From NCBI GenBank assembly GCA_009380045.1, contig WHSN01000007.1, forward strand, positions 1 through 58,052: a DNA stretch of 58,052 nt. Reading direction: 5' to 3'. The stretch's first letter is position 1. Each line of letters begins with the position of its first letter. The notes under the pieces are model-generated. The model made no database searches and had not been told where the DNA came from. It worked only from the letters and a program-made list of their open reading frames with translations. Made by a program: the position numbers and the translations under genes. Positions 23,518 through 33,517 of the stretch are shown here, in pieces. Origin of the DNA: Luteitalea sp. (GTDB taxonomy: Bacteria; Acidobacteriota; Vicinamibacteria; Vicinamibacterales; CAVVIG01).

Positions 23518-24087
23518 ATGGACGTAAACGATCTCAAGAGCTTGTACGCTGAAGTTGTCAAGCGGATGAACATCTCGCTCGAGCACGTGCGTCACGAGCT
23601 GTCGGGGGTCCGTTCGGGCCGCGCCTCGGTGACGATTCTCGACAACGTGCACGTCGACGCTTACGGGTCGAGGATGCCGTTGAACCAGATCGCCGGCCTC
23701 TCGATTCCGGAACCGACCCTGATCGTGGCGCAGCCGTTCGATCCCTCTCAGCTCGGCGCGATCGAGAAGGCGATCCGCTCCGCCGACCTGGGGTTGAATC
23801 CGTCGAACGACGGCAAGGTGGTGCGGATTCCGATCCCGCCGCTCACCGACGACCGCCGCAAGGAGCTGTCGCGCCACGTGCACAAGCTCGCCGAGGAAGG
23901 ACGCAACGCCGTGCGGCAGGTGCGCCGCGACGGCAACGACCGGCTGAAGAAGCTGCTGAAAGACTCGCAGATCTCCGAGGATGACGAGAAGAAGGGGCTG
24001 GAAGAGGTCCAGAAGATCACCGACAACCACGTACGGCAGATCGACGAGCTGCAGAAAAAGAAGGACGCGGACCTGCTGAATCGGTGA
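23518..24087 (+). CDS. frr: ribosome recycling factor
   Basis: VRSGRASVTILDNVHVDAYGSRMPLNQIAGLS. Confidence 0.98.
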   Translation: MDVNDLKSLYAEVVKRMNISLEHVRHELSGVRSGRASVTILDNVHVDAYGSRMPLNQIAGLSIPEPTLIVAQPFDPSQLGAIEKAIRSADLGLNPSNDGKVVRIPIPPLTDDRRKELSRHVHKLAEEGRNAVRQVRRDGNDRLKKLLKDSQISEDDEKKGLEEVQKITDNHVRQIDELQKKKDADLLNR

Positions 24088-24129
24088 CGGCCCGCAATCG
24101 GGCGATCGGCGAAGGCGATCGGCGCGCAG

Positions 24130-25302
24130 ATGTATTTCTCCCACCTCGAATGCTCCGTGCCCTGCGGCGCGCCACTCGCCGACCCGCGTCAACGCCATCA
24201 TCTGTGCCGGTGCGGCGCGCCCCTGCTCGCCCGCTACGATCTCGAGCAGGCGCGGCACTGGAGACGGGACTCGCTCACTGGTCGGGACGCGTCGCTGTGG
24301 CGCTATCGCGAGATGATGCCGATTTTCGCCGGCGAGCAGCCGGTCACGCTGGGTGAAGGCTTCACGCCGCTCGTCCACACGAAGCGGCTCGGCGCCGCCG
24401 TCGGCCTCGAAGCGCTCTACATCAAAGACGAGTCGCTCAATCCGACCAACTCGTTCAAGGCCCGAGGGCAATCGGCGGCGATCACGCGCGCGCGGTCGCT
24501 CGGCGCCACGACGATCGCGTTGCCGACCGCGGGCAACGCGGGCAACGCCGCCGCCGCGTATGCCGCCGCGGCTGGGCTCGCCTGCCACGTCTTCATCCCC
24601 GCGGATGCCAAACGCCCGTTCGTGGATGAATGCCGCCTCTACGGCGCCACGGTGACGCTGGTGGAGGGACTGATCACCGACGCCGGACGCGTGGCGGCCG
24701 AGAGAGGCGCGTCCCTGGGCTGGTACGACGTCTCGACGCTGAAGGAGCCATACCGGATCGAAGGCAAGAAGACGCTGGCCTACGAGATTGCCGAGCAGAT
24801 GGAATGGCGATGGCCCGACTGGTTCGTGTATCCCACGGGCGGCGGCACCGGCATGGTCGGGATGTGGAAAGCGTTCGACGAGTTGGAGCGGATCGGTTGG
24901 ATGCCGGCGGGACGACGGCCGAAGATGGTGTCGGTTCAGGCAACCGGGTGCGCACCGATCGTGCGGGCCTTCGAGCAGGGCGCCGACACCGCCCTGCCAT
25001 GGGAGCAGGCCGCCACCGTCGCCGACGGTCTCCGTGTGCCTCGGGCGATCGGAGATTTCCTGATTCTTCGCGCCGTCCGCGAAAGTGGCGGAACCGCCCT
25101 GGCCGTCTCCGATGCGTCGATGGTCGCGGGCATGCTCGAGATCGGGCGCACGGAAGGGATCAGCGCCGCCCCGGAGGGGGGCGCGGCGCTGGCCGCCATC
25201 CGGCAGCTCACCTCACAGGGCACAATCGGTCTGAACGACTCGGTCGTGCTCTTCAACACCGGCGGCGCCCTCAAGTATCTGGACCTGCTGTCGCCTTCCT
25301 GA
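24130..25302 (+). CDS. thrC: threonine synthase
   Basis: GEGFTPLVHTKRLG, SLNPTNSFKARGQSAA PLP lysine motif, TAGNAGNAAAAYAA. Confidence 0.92.
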   Translation: MYFSHLECSVPCGAPLADPRQRHHLCRCGAPLLARYDLEQARHWRRDSLTGRDASLWRYREMMPIFAGEQPVTLGEGFTPLVHTKRLGAAVGLEALYIKDESLNPTNSFKARGQSAAITRARSLGATTIALPTAGNAGNAAAAYAAAAGLACHVFIPADAKRPFVDECRLYGATVTLVEGLITDAGRVAAERGASLGWYDVSTLKEPYRIEGKKTLAYEIAEQMEWRWPDWFVYPTGGGTGMVGMWKAFDELERIGWMPAGRRPKMVSVQATGCAPIVRAFEQGADTALPWEQAATVADGLRVPRAIGDFLILRAVRESGGTALAVSDASMVAGMLEIGRTEGISAAPEGGAALAAIRQLTSQGTIGLNDSVVLFNTGGALKYLDLLSPS

Positions 25303-25372
25303 AAAGGCTTCGTGATCCTCGTATCGCCAGGAACCGCGAAGCATCTCTCTCGCAAGCTGAAGGGAGACGCGC

Positions 25373-26491
25373 TCAGACAGCCAATGAGGACTGCGCCGCG
25401 AACGCCGGTTCGTCTCCGAAGGTCACGCCAAGCGCCTTGGCGGTGAGCAGTAGGTCGCTGTCGGGCGGCACGATTTTCGTCCTGCCCACGACGTCCTGCA
25501 GCGACCTGGCGACGATGTCCGGCGGGGCGAAGGCGACCATGGTGCCGAACTGCCCCTGCTTCACCAGTTCCACCGCCTTGCCGCCGAAGCGCGTCGCCAG
25601 CACGCGATCGAAGCTGGTCGGCGCTCCGCCGCGCTGGAGATGACCGAGCACGACCGAACGGGTCTCCTTGCCGGTGAGCCCGGCGAGCGCCGCGCAGACG
25701 CTGGCGCCGATGCCGCCGAGCCGCTCCACGTAGGCGCCGTGTGCCTCTTCCAGCAGCGCGAGCTTGCCGCCCTTCGGGATCGCGCCCTCCGCGACCACGA
25801 CGATGCTGAACTTCGCGCCCCATTGGTCGCGCGCCCGCAGCCGCTCGGCCACCACCGCGATGTCGAACGGAATCTCGGGGATCAGAATCGCGTCGGCGCC
25901 TCCGCCGACGCCGGCATAGAGGGCGATCCACCCGGCGTAGCGCCCCATCACCTCGACGACGAGGATCCGCTTGTGCGCCTCGGCGGTGGTGTGGAGCCGA
26001 TCGATCGCGTCGGTGGCGAACGCCACCGCCGTGTCGAACCCGAAGCAGTTGGTCGTACCGACGATGTCGTTGTCGATGGTCTTGGGCACGCCGACGCACG
26101 GGACGCCGGCGGCATTGAACCGATGGGCGATCGCCAGCGTGCCGTCCCCCCCGATCACCACCAGCGCATCGAGCGCCATCTTGTGAAACATCTCGAGCAC
26201 GCGGTCGCTGTAGGGGCGCAAGCCGTCGGAGGTCTGGATCGGATCGAGGAACGGGTTGCCGCGATTCGTCGTGCCCAGGATGGTGCCGCCGAGCCGCATG
26301 ATGCCGCGGACATCGTGCGGCGTGAGCACGCGCGAGCGGCCGGGCTCGATCAGGCCATCGAAGCTGTCTTCGATGCCGATACACTCGATGCCGGCGTTGT
26401 AAGCGGTCTTGACGACGGCACGGATCACGGCGTTCAGACCCGGCGCGTCGCCGCCGCCGGTGAGGATGCCGATGCGTTTGACCAGTGCCAC
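25373..26491 (-). CDS. pfkA: 6-phosphofructokinase (GTG start)
   Basis: VKRIGILTGGGDAPGLNAVIRA, LGTTNRGNP, VVIGGDGTLAIAHRF, GVPKTIDNDI. Confidence 0.96.
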   Translation of the reverse strand: MALVKRIGILTGGGDAPGLNAVIRAVVKTAYNAGIECIGIEDSFDGLIEPGRSRVLTPHDVRGIMRLGGTILGTTNRGNPFLDPIQTSDGLRPYSDRVLEMFHKMALDALVVIGGDGTLAIAHRFNAAGVPCVGVPKTIDNDIVGTTNCFGFDTAVAFATDAIDRLHTTAEAHKRILVVEVMGRYAGWIALYAGVGGGADAILIPEIPFDIAVVAERLRARDQWGAKFSIVVVAEGAIPKGGKLALLEEAHGAYVERLGGIGASVCAALAGLTGKETRSVVLGHLQRGGAPTSFDRVLATRFGGKAVELVKQGQFGTMVAFAPPDIVARSLQDVVGRTKIVPPDSDLLLTAKALGVTFGDEPAFAAQSSLAV

Positions 26492-26600
26492 CGGTTCGAA
26501 TATAGCAAAATCGAACCCGCAGGTTTTGCCGCAAGAAATCACCGTGCTAGACTGAATGTCTGCCAACGAGCCTGCTGGCCAGGCCGTGCGCACGAAGAGT

Positions 26601-26676
<76 letters not shown>

Positions 26677-26689
26677 ATTTGCCAGGGAG

Positions 26690-26713
26690 AAAGCCGTCTC
26701 CGGACGGCTTTTT
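26690..26713 (+). terminator. intrinsic terminator downstream of tRNA-Ala
   Basis: AAAGCCGTC-TCCG-GACGGCTTT followed by a T-rich tract (TTTTGTTTGT). Confidence 0.85.
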
Positions 26714-26964
26714 GTTTGTACGGCACCAAAGGATTTCGAAGAACCGTCCTTCGACCGCAACAACCCGTGAGACTTCGCCACGGAATCCTTGGGAAGGCTG
26801 GTCGACCGGGCCGCGACGAGCACATTTCCTGCGCCTCCGCCCACTTCAAAAATTGCTCGTCAACGGCACACAGACGAGAGCCGAGCCTAGAGGACCTGTC
26901 CCGCTTCGCATATTGGCCTGGCGGTTGCAACCTTCGACGTGATCGATAAAAGGAGGGAAACAGA

Positions 26965-27531
26965 GTGCTCAAACACTACATCGTTGCCACCGCAGCGGCC
27001 GTCGTCTGCTCAGGCGCGGTCATCGCAGCACAAGCGGCGCCGGGCAATCAGACACCACAGCAACAGACTCAGCGGCCGACCGACGCCGGTGCGACAGCCC
27101 AATCCGTCGTCACAGGGTGCGTCTACCGCGAAGAAGACGTCCCAGGTAGAGCTCCTAACCCAGCCGAGCGCGCCGGAATCCTGGAAGACTACATCCTCGC
27201 AGCGATCACTCCGAGCCAGGCCGCCAGCCCATCGTCTTCTACACCGGGTGCGACGGGAACGTCTGGCACAGCGGCGACCTCTGGCGGGTCGATGTACAAG
27301 CTGGAGTTCGTGGACGACGAGCGTCTTAGCGCGATGGTAGGAAAACGAGTCGAAGTCACCGGACGGATCGAAGCGGACTCTGGTGACGCGGTAGGACGCA
27401 CGCCGGCGACCCCTCCGGTCAGCCAAACCGACAAGGTTATCGGCCGGGATCGAATCGATCTGCCCGAGTTCGAAGTCGCGTCTCTTCGCGAGGTCCCGGG
27501 CGCCTGTCCCGATAAGCCGGCCGCGCGCTAA
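26965..27531 (+). CDS. hypothetical secreted protein (GTG start)
   Basis: RBS AAAGGAGGG upstream; Sec signal peptide LKHYIVATAAAVVCSGAVIAAQAA; low-complexity middle. Confidence 0.75.
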   Translation: MLKHYIVATAAAVVCSGAVIAAQAAPGNQTPQQQTQRPTDAGATAQSVVTGCVYREEDVPGRAPNPAERAGILEDYILAAITPSQAASPSSSTPGATGTSGTAATSGGSMYKLEFVDDERLSAMVGKRVEVTGRIEADSGDAVGRTPATPPVSQTDKVIGRDRIDLPEFEVASLREVPGACPDKPAAR

Positions 27532-27565
27532 CTGGTGGGCTGATCCCGATCTGCCGCTGTTTACG

Positions 27566-27598
27566 TCACGACGAGCCGATCCGTTCGGCTCGTCGTGA
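27566..27598. terminator. hairpin between convergent genes (candidate bidirectional terminator)
   Basis: TCACGACGAGCCGA-TCCGT-TCGGCTCGTCGTGA perfect 14-bp stem, 5-nt loop. Confidence 0.6.
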
Positions 27599-27717
27599 AC
27601 CCTGCCTGTCGGCCACCTGCTCGAAGGCGGCTTCGGCTGATTGTTCCGCGTCCTTCGCACCCAAGCGATCGGCTCCGACACAATGCGCGTCCCGTTCGCT
27701 CGCAACGAACAGATATG

Positions 27718-30101
27718 TCAGAAGCCGACAATCAGGCTGACGCGGGCTGTGCGCGGGATGGTCGGGTGCAGGTGTATGTCGTCGACGCCGCCAGGCGGCT
27801 CGCCCGGCAGACGTGACGCGTAGTAGTAGTCGATGTCGCTCCCTTTGCCATTCAGGCAATTGAAGACATCGAGCAACAGCTTGACGCTGTTTGTGACCTG
27901 ATAACCGATCTCGGCGTTGAGCAGGCTGGTCGCCTTCGAGCGGATCGAACCGTCTTCGATGAGCGGCCGGGGACCGAAATACCGAAGCCGCACGCTGCCG
28001 AACAGATGGCGGAGATCCTGCACTGTCGCGCCGCCTGAGATGACGGCCTGAACCGATCCGGGAATGTGGTCGCCGGCGGGATCCGAATCGGTGAAATGAG
28101 AGCTGGACCACGACGCGTCAGCATCCAACGTGAGCCACGGCCGGGGTGCGTAGTAGTTGGCGAGCTCGAAGCCGTACCGATGACTCGGACGTCCGGCCTC
28201 GGTCGTCCCCGCGTCCCCGACGAAAAGCAGTTCCGAGGCGAGCAAGAGGCTCCAGATCGTCAGCGTGGTCTGCAGATGCGGCACCGCGACCGTGCGGACA
28301 CCGACCTCGGCCCCCTGGGCGCGCACCAGTGGCGTGACCGGATCGGCCGCACCACCGGTTGACGGATCCCGTGTGATGGTGGCGCCGCGCGCGTCGTTGC
28401 TGTGGAAACCCAGCCCTATGTTCGCGTACAGCTCCGTGCCGCGAAATGGGCCCAGCACCACCCCACCCTTCGGGCTGACGATCCCGGCGCGCACGGTCCC
28501 GCTGTTCACCTGATAGTCTGAAGCGACGCGAAAGCGATACCCGTCCACTCTTAGTCCTGCCAGCGTTCGCACCTTCGGCGCCCACGAGGTTTCGTTCTGC
28601 GCGTATCCCGACAGACTGGTCTGCAGCACATCGTCCTGCCGAACCGTGTCGATCAGGTCGCGTGCCTGGGTGTGGTACAGACCGACCTTCGCAATGTCGT
28701 CGCTCCGCACCTGCAGACCGACGGTATTGCGCATCTCGCGATCGGCGAACCGGCCGATGCGTGTGTGAGTAACCTTGGCGCCGCTGACCAATCGGTGGTC
28801 GGCTTGATGGAACTGGTCGCCCCGCTCGGCATCGTCGAGGAAGAACGTGAAATTCGAATAGAGATTGAGGTCGTAGCCGAAGCCATACGCGACCACTTTC
28901 GTGCTGGAGTTCCGGCGTGAGCGCTGCCACTCGAGCGAGCCGCTGTAGCGGTAGGTATCGCCGCCGTCGCTCGCGTCGATAGTCCCGAAACGGACGATCA
29001 GGACACTGTCGATCGCACGCTGCGGCACCTGATCGCTCGAGTCCCACGTCGCGCGGTACCCCATGCCGGTGATCGAAAAGCCGTTGACGGCATCGCCCGC
29101 GGTGTAACGCACCAGCCCGTTCACCCGGCGGTAGTCGTCTGGCCTGGTCCACGGTCCATCGTTGTGCTCGACTTCGAGGCCGACCAGCACGCGTCCGGCG
29201 CCGACGCTCGGCGACGCAGCCGCGAACGCGCGGCGAACCCCTGGTCGCCGCCACCGACCCGCACGATCGGCGTGTCGAGCGCGTTGACGTAGTTGATGTT
29301 GGCCGATCCGGCGGTCGCGAAGTCCCCCTGCTCGGCAAAGTACGGCCCTTTGGCGAACTGCACGCCGCTCACGAGCTCGGGAATCAGGAAGTTCAGATCC
29401 GAATATCCGTGGCCATGTCCGTGCGTCGGGAGGTTCACCGGCACGCCCGCGACCGTGGTCGCGAAGTCGGTGCCGTGATCCAGGTTGAAGCCACGCAGGT
29501 AGTACTGGTTGGCCTTCCCTTCTCCGCTGTGCTGACTGATGACGACGCCTGGAACGGTCTCCAGCACTTCGCCCGCACGCATCACCGGGCGCGCGTCGAG
29601 CTGTCGGGCGGTGATCGCTCCCTGGCTCGACGACTGAGCCGTCCCGACGATATTCGCCGCCGGGTTCGCCACGTCCGCAAGATTCGTGAACGTGTTCCTG
29701 CCGGTCACCGTGACGTCGGCATGCAGCGCCAGGTGCAGCACCGCGTCGGCGCGGACCGCGGCCGATGTCAGCTCGACATCGCGGCGTGCCGCTGCGAAGT
29801 TGACCAGCGAGAAGCTCACGACGTAGCGGCCCGCCGGGACCATCTCGAATCGATACTCGCCCCGCGCGTCCGAGGTCGCCAACTGCGGCGTCCCGGCGAT
29901 GCCGCGCAATTCGACCGCCACGCCTGGCAGGCTGCCGCCGGTTTCGTCCCTGACACTGCCCGACACGGCGCCGGTCTGAGCGTGAACCGCCGCCGCCGTC
30001 AGCATGACGCCGAGCGCAACCAGAAGAGAGCGGAGAGGAGTCGTGCCGATGGCCCGCATGATCGGTCCGAAAGACGTGAGCCGGACCGCCAGTCTAGTCA
30101 A
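27718..30101 (-). pseudogene. TonB-dependent receptor with carboxypeptidase-like regulatory domain, interrupted by an apparent frameshift near 29220-29250
   Basis: ORF 29121-30101 (- strand) carries signal peptide, CarboxypepD_reg and plug (VPVNLPTHGHGHGYSDLNFLIPELVSGVQFAKGPYFAEQGDFATAGSANINY); ORF 27718-29190 carries the beta barrel (LVGLEVEHNDGPWTRPDDYRR) in another frame. Confidence 0.85.
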
Positions 30102-30120
30102 TCGGGGCGCTCGATCGACT

Positions 30121-30135
30121 GCGGCAAGTTGTCGC
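30121..30135. promoter_or_regulatory. RegA/PrrA-like binding box 1
   Basis: GCGGC-AAGTT-GTCGC within the near-palindrome CTGCGGCAAGTTGTCGCAG, just upstream of the TonB receptor start. Confidence 0.6.
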
Positions 30136-30240
30136 AGACCGCGATGCGAGCGTCACCCGGGATATACGTCGCCGAGGGGATCCGGCGTAGGGGGCGTGTC
30201 AGGGTGCCCTTGGCTCTCAGTTGAGCGCCACTTCCGAGCT

Positions 30241-30255
30241 GCGGCATATTGTCGC
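30241..30255. promoter_or_regulatory. RegA/PrrA-like binding box 2
   Basis: GCGGC-ATATT-GTCGC, 42 nt between its end and the sensor kinase ATG at 30298. Confidence 0.6.
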
Positions 30256-30297
30256 GGCGGCGGCCTGTTGGAAGCCGCTACACTTGAACCCGCGCCG

Positions 30298-31602
30298 ATG
30301 TCTGTCGACACCCATTCCACGCCCGCGGTCTGGTATCTCGACGCGGCGCCGGGGTCCGTCTCGGCGTGGGTCGTGCGGCTGCAATGGACGCGCAGCGCGG
30401 TTGATGCGCTGGTCCTGATCGGAGCGCTGCTCATCTCCGGCGACGATTTCCCCCTCCGTCGCCTCGCCCCGTTCGTTGCGGCGGCGGCATTGGTCCGGGC
30501 CGATCTCGCGTTGCGTCTCCGGCGCGGCCAGCAGATTCCGCCGCTCGTCGGGGGCGCGGCGATCGCCATCGACGCGGTGCTGCTCACCGGACTGCTGGAA
30601 TTGAGCGGCGGACCGTCGAACCCATTCGCCGTCATCTACGCCGTTCAGGTTCTCCTCGCCGGAGCGACCCTCGGGGCCATCTGGGCGGCTGTTCTCGCCT
30701 TGTGGACCGCCGCGTGCTACGGCGTCCTCATTTCCTGGCATCTCGGCGAGCTGGCGATGTCGCATCACCGGCTGATCGATCTGCCGACCCACCTCTTCAC
30801 CATGTGGCTCGCGCTGGCGATTACGGCCGATCTGGCCGCGCATTTCATTCGAGAGGCGTCGGCCGCGGTCGCCCGGCGCGAAGCGCAGTTGACGGCGATG
30901 CGCACACAGGCCGGCCGTCGCGAGCGTTTGACGTCGCTCACGACGCTCGCCGCCGGTGCGGCGCACGAACTGTCCACACCGCTTGGCACCGTCGCGGTCG
31001 CCGGCCGCGAACTGGAGCGCGCGCTGGTCGCTGCCGGAGCCGACCCGTCCTGGACCAGCGACGCGCGGCTGATCCGGCAGCAGGTCGCACGCTGCCACGG
31101 CATCCTCGATCAGATGAGCGGACGGGCTGGCGGCGGAACGGCTGACATCGCCGAGCCGACCGACATCGCGGTATTGGTCGCCGATCTGAAGCAGCGCCTG
31201 CCGCCGGATCAGGCCGCGCGCATGCAGGTCCGGATCGCGCCGTCGTTGAAGCCGATCCTGGTGCCTCGTGCCGGGCTCGTCCAGGTGCTGCTGTCGCTCG
31301 TGAAGAACGCGTTCGATGCCAGCGACAGCCACCAGCCGGTGATGCTCGAAGGGGTGCAGCACGATCGGCTGATACGGCTGGTCGTCCGTGATCAGGGCAC
31401 CAGGATGACAGACGATGTGCTCCGCCGAGCCGGGGAGCCGTTCTACACGACCAAGGAACCGGGACGAGGATTTGGCCTTGGGCTGTTCCTGGCGCGCATG
31501 TTCGCCCAGCGCTGCGGCGGCACGTTGACGCTGCATTCGGATCGAGGCACCATCGCTGTTCTGGAACTGCCACTTTCCTCCGAATCGCCGGGTGTCGCGT
31601 GA
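30298..31602 (+). CDS. RegB/PrrB-type redox sensor histidine kinase
   Basis: Six-TM-like N-terminus, ELSGGPSNPF quinone-type motif, H-box AAGAAHELSTPLGTVAVAGREL, VARCHGILDQMSGRAG matching the RegB redox-Cys region, HATPase domain. Confidence 0.88.
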   Translation: MSVDTHSTPAVWYLDAAPGSVSAWVVRLQWTRSAVDALVLIGALLISGDDFPLRRLAPFVAAAALVRADLALRLRRGQQIPPLVGGAAIAIDAVLLTGLLELSGGPSNPFAVIYAVQVLLAGATLGAIWAAVLALWTAACYGVLISWHLGELAMSHHRLIDLPTHLFTMWLALAITADLAAHFIREASAAVARREAQLTAMRTQAGRRERLTSLTTLAAGAAHELSTPLGTVAVAGRELERALVAAGADPSWTSDARLIRQQVARCHGILDQMSGRAGGGTADIAEPTDIAVLVADLKQRLPPDQAARMQVRIAPSLKPILVPRAGLVQVLLSLVKNAFDASDSHQPVMLEGVQHDRLIRLVVRDQGTRMTDDVLRRAGEPFYTTKEPGRGFGLGLFLARMFAQRCGGTLTLHSDRGTIAVLELPLSSESPGVA

Positions 31603-32891
31603 CCGGGCTCACTTCCAGACTTCGTCCCGTTGCGGCGCGGTCTGACGCTGAAAGGCTGCCGGTGACCGGCCGATCACCGATCGTCGTCGGCGCATTGCTG
31701 CTCGCGCTGTTCTGCACCGGGGTGCTCGCGCACCAGGAAGCGCCGGCGCCAACCGCTGATTTCCTGATCGAGCCGAATGGCGAACGGCTCACGGTGACGG
31801 CTCACCTTCCGATAGCGGCGCTGTCGGACGTGAACTTCCCCCGCGATTCCAGCGGACGCATCGTGCGAGACAACCTGGCACAGCCGCTCCAGGTTGTCGC
31901 CGGGGCGGTCGCGTCCAGCATCGAGCTCGAGCAGGACGGCGATGCCCTGCCGAGACCAACGTCAGGAGCGCTGTTGACACCCGACGAAGCGTTCGTCGAC
32001 GTCCAGCTCGCCTACATCATCACTCCCGGCGTACGAAACCTGTCAGCCCGTCTGCAACCGTTTCGCTCCGGCTTCGACCGGGTGCCGGCGGTCGTCCGAT
32101 TCGTCGTCTCGCCCGGGAGCATCCGAACCTTCGTGGTGGCGGGGGCGTCCGAGCGCGTGAACTTCGACCCGGACGCGACCCAGGCGGTGGGCCAGTTCAT
32201 CGGACGGGCGGCGCGAGCGCTGATGAGCGACTGGGATTACATCCTGTTCGCCATCTGCCTGCTGGTGCCGATCCGTGCGGGACATGCGCGGCGATCGAGC
32301 GTCGTGGCGCTTCTCGCTGGCGAAGCGGCAGCGGCCACCATCACCGCCGCGGTATGGCCGGGGCTGCCGGTCGCGGCCGTCCCGCTGATATCGACGGTCG
32401 CGGCATCGGCGATTGTCGTCGCCGGGCTGCAGGCGATCGTCAGTCCGGTGTCGCGCTGGCTTCCGCTGCTGGCGCTGGTATTCGGGCTGGCCAACGGCGT
32501 CGCCATCGGCCACACCTTCCGCGACGGGCTGTCGTTCGCCGGTAGTCACCCGGCCCTGTCGTTCGCCGTATTCGTCGCCATCATGCTCCTCGGACAGCTC
32601 TGGCTCGGCGCCTTGATATCCGCCGCCAGCGATCTGCTCTACCGCTCCAGAGTTCCAGAACGGGTCGTCGTGCTCGGAGCCTCGATCGCGGTGTGTCACG
32701 AGGCACTCGACGGCGTCCTGGATCGCGGAACCGAGCTTGCGGAGACGACGACGATCGGTGTCGACCACTTCCTGACGGGGCTGACCCTCGTGTTGGCGAT
32801 CGTCGTGCTGCTGGCGGGACTCGTTTCCGCGCTCCACGCCGGCGGGTCGGGTCCGCCGATGATGGCCGACTCCACGAGCGCGCAGCCATGA
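31599..32891 (+). CDS. HupE/UreJ-like membrane protein (divergent)
   Basis: Signal peptide, periplasmic domain, then a multi-TM C-terminus; MSDWDYILFAICLLVPIR aligns by eye with the G-x-DHLLFLLxLL region of HupE/UreJ_2; 4-bp overlap with the kinase. Confidence 0.6.
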   Translation: MTGLTSRLRPVAARSDAERLPVTGRSPIVVGALLLALFCTGVLAHQEAPAPTADFLIEPNGERLTVTAHLPIAALSDVNFPRDSSGRIVRDNLAQPLQVVAGAVASSIELEQDGDALPRPTSGALLTPDEAFVDVQLAYIITPGVRNLSARLQPFRSGFDRVPAVVRFVVSPGSIRTFVVAGASERVNFDPDATQAVGQFIGRAARALMSDWDYILFAICLLVPIRAGHARRSSVVALLAGEAAAATITAAVWPGLPVAAVPLISTVAASAIVVAGLQAIVSPVSRWLPLLALVFGLANGVAIGHTFRDGLSFAGSHPALSFAVFVAIMLLGQLWLGALISAASDLLYRSRVPERVVVLGASIAVCHEALDGVLDRGTELAETTTIGVDHFLTGLTLVLAIVVLLAGLVSALHAGGSGPPMMADSTSAQP

Positions 32892-33514
32892 GCCTGCAGG
32901 AAGTCCGATCGCCTGGTGGGCGGGTCGGGATGCGGGAGCGGACGAGCATCCTGACCGTCACCGCCCTCGTCATCGGCGCCGTCGGCCTGTACCTCACGCT
33001 GCGGGTGTTCGGGGGAGGGCGCGACCCGGCGCGCAATCTGCTCCCGTACCAGACGCTGGCCCGCACGCTCACCGCATCCGAGCAGCAGATGTTCACGGCG
33101 CTGCGCGGCGGGCTCCCCGACCTCGAATCGGAGCGGGCCCGCACGTCCCGCTGGCCCGAACCGGTGGTGCTCGCGGCCGGGGGTGTTCCTCCGTTCTCGA
33201 CCGGCGCCGCCGACGGCATGGAATGGCAGCGATTTCAGCAGAGCGCGACCGTCAACTACATCGGGCTCCCCGCCGAGCCTTCGGCGCCCGCCTGGCTGCT
33301 GATGATCCAGGAGCCCGAGCCGAACCAGCCGCCAGATCCGGCGCCGCTCGACGAGGAACACCATCGGCTCCCGGACGGAACGACCCTGCACATCTACGTG
33401 TGGATGCACCGCTACGGCGGCCGCATCGGCGCGGGATTTGTCCCACAACCGCAAACCAACGGCTGGACCGAGGTGTTTACCGCACCTCCGAATCCGATCC
33501 TTTCCACGAGGTGA
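32888..33514 (+). CDS. conserved unknown membrane-anchored protein (paralogue A; possibly DUF6162)
   Basis: Single N-terminal TM; shares NLLPYQTLAR...MF..L..GL and DEEHHRLPDGTTLHIYVW with 36045-36734. Confidence 0.75.
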   Translation: MSLQEVRSPGGRVGMRERTSILTVTALVIGAVGLYLTLRVFGGGRDPARNLLPYQTLARTLTASEQQMFTALRGGLPDLESERARTSRWPEPVVLAAGGVPPFSTGAADGMEWQRFQQSATVNYIGLPAEPSAPAWLLMIQEPEPNQPPDPAPLDEEHHRLPDGTTLHIYVWMHRYGGRIGAGFVPQPQTNGWTEVFTAPPNPILSTR

Positions 33515-33517
33515 ACG

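Noticed and set aside
24936-26534. 532-aa minus-strand ORF across thrC and pfkA
   Set aside because: Arg-rich out-of-frame shadow of pfkA and thrC; no recognisable domain
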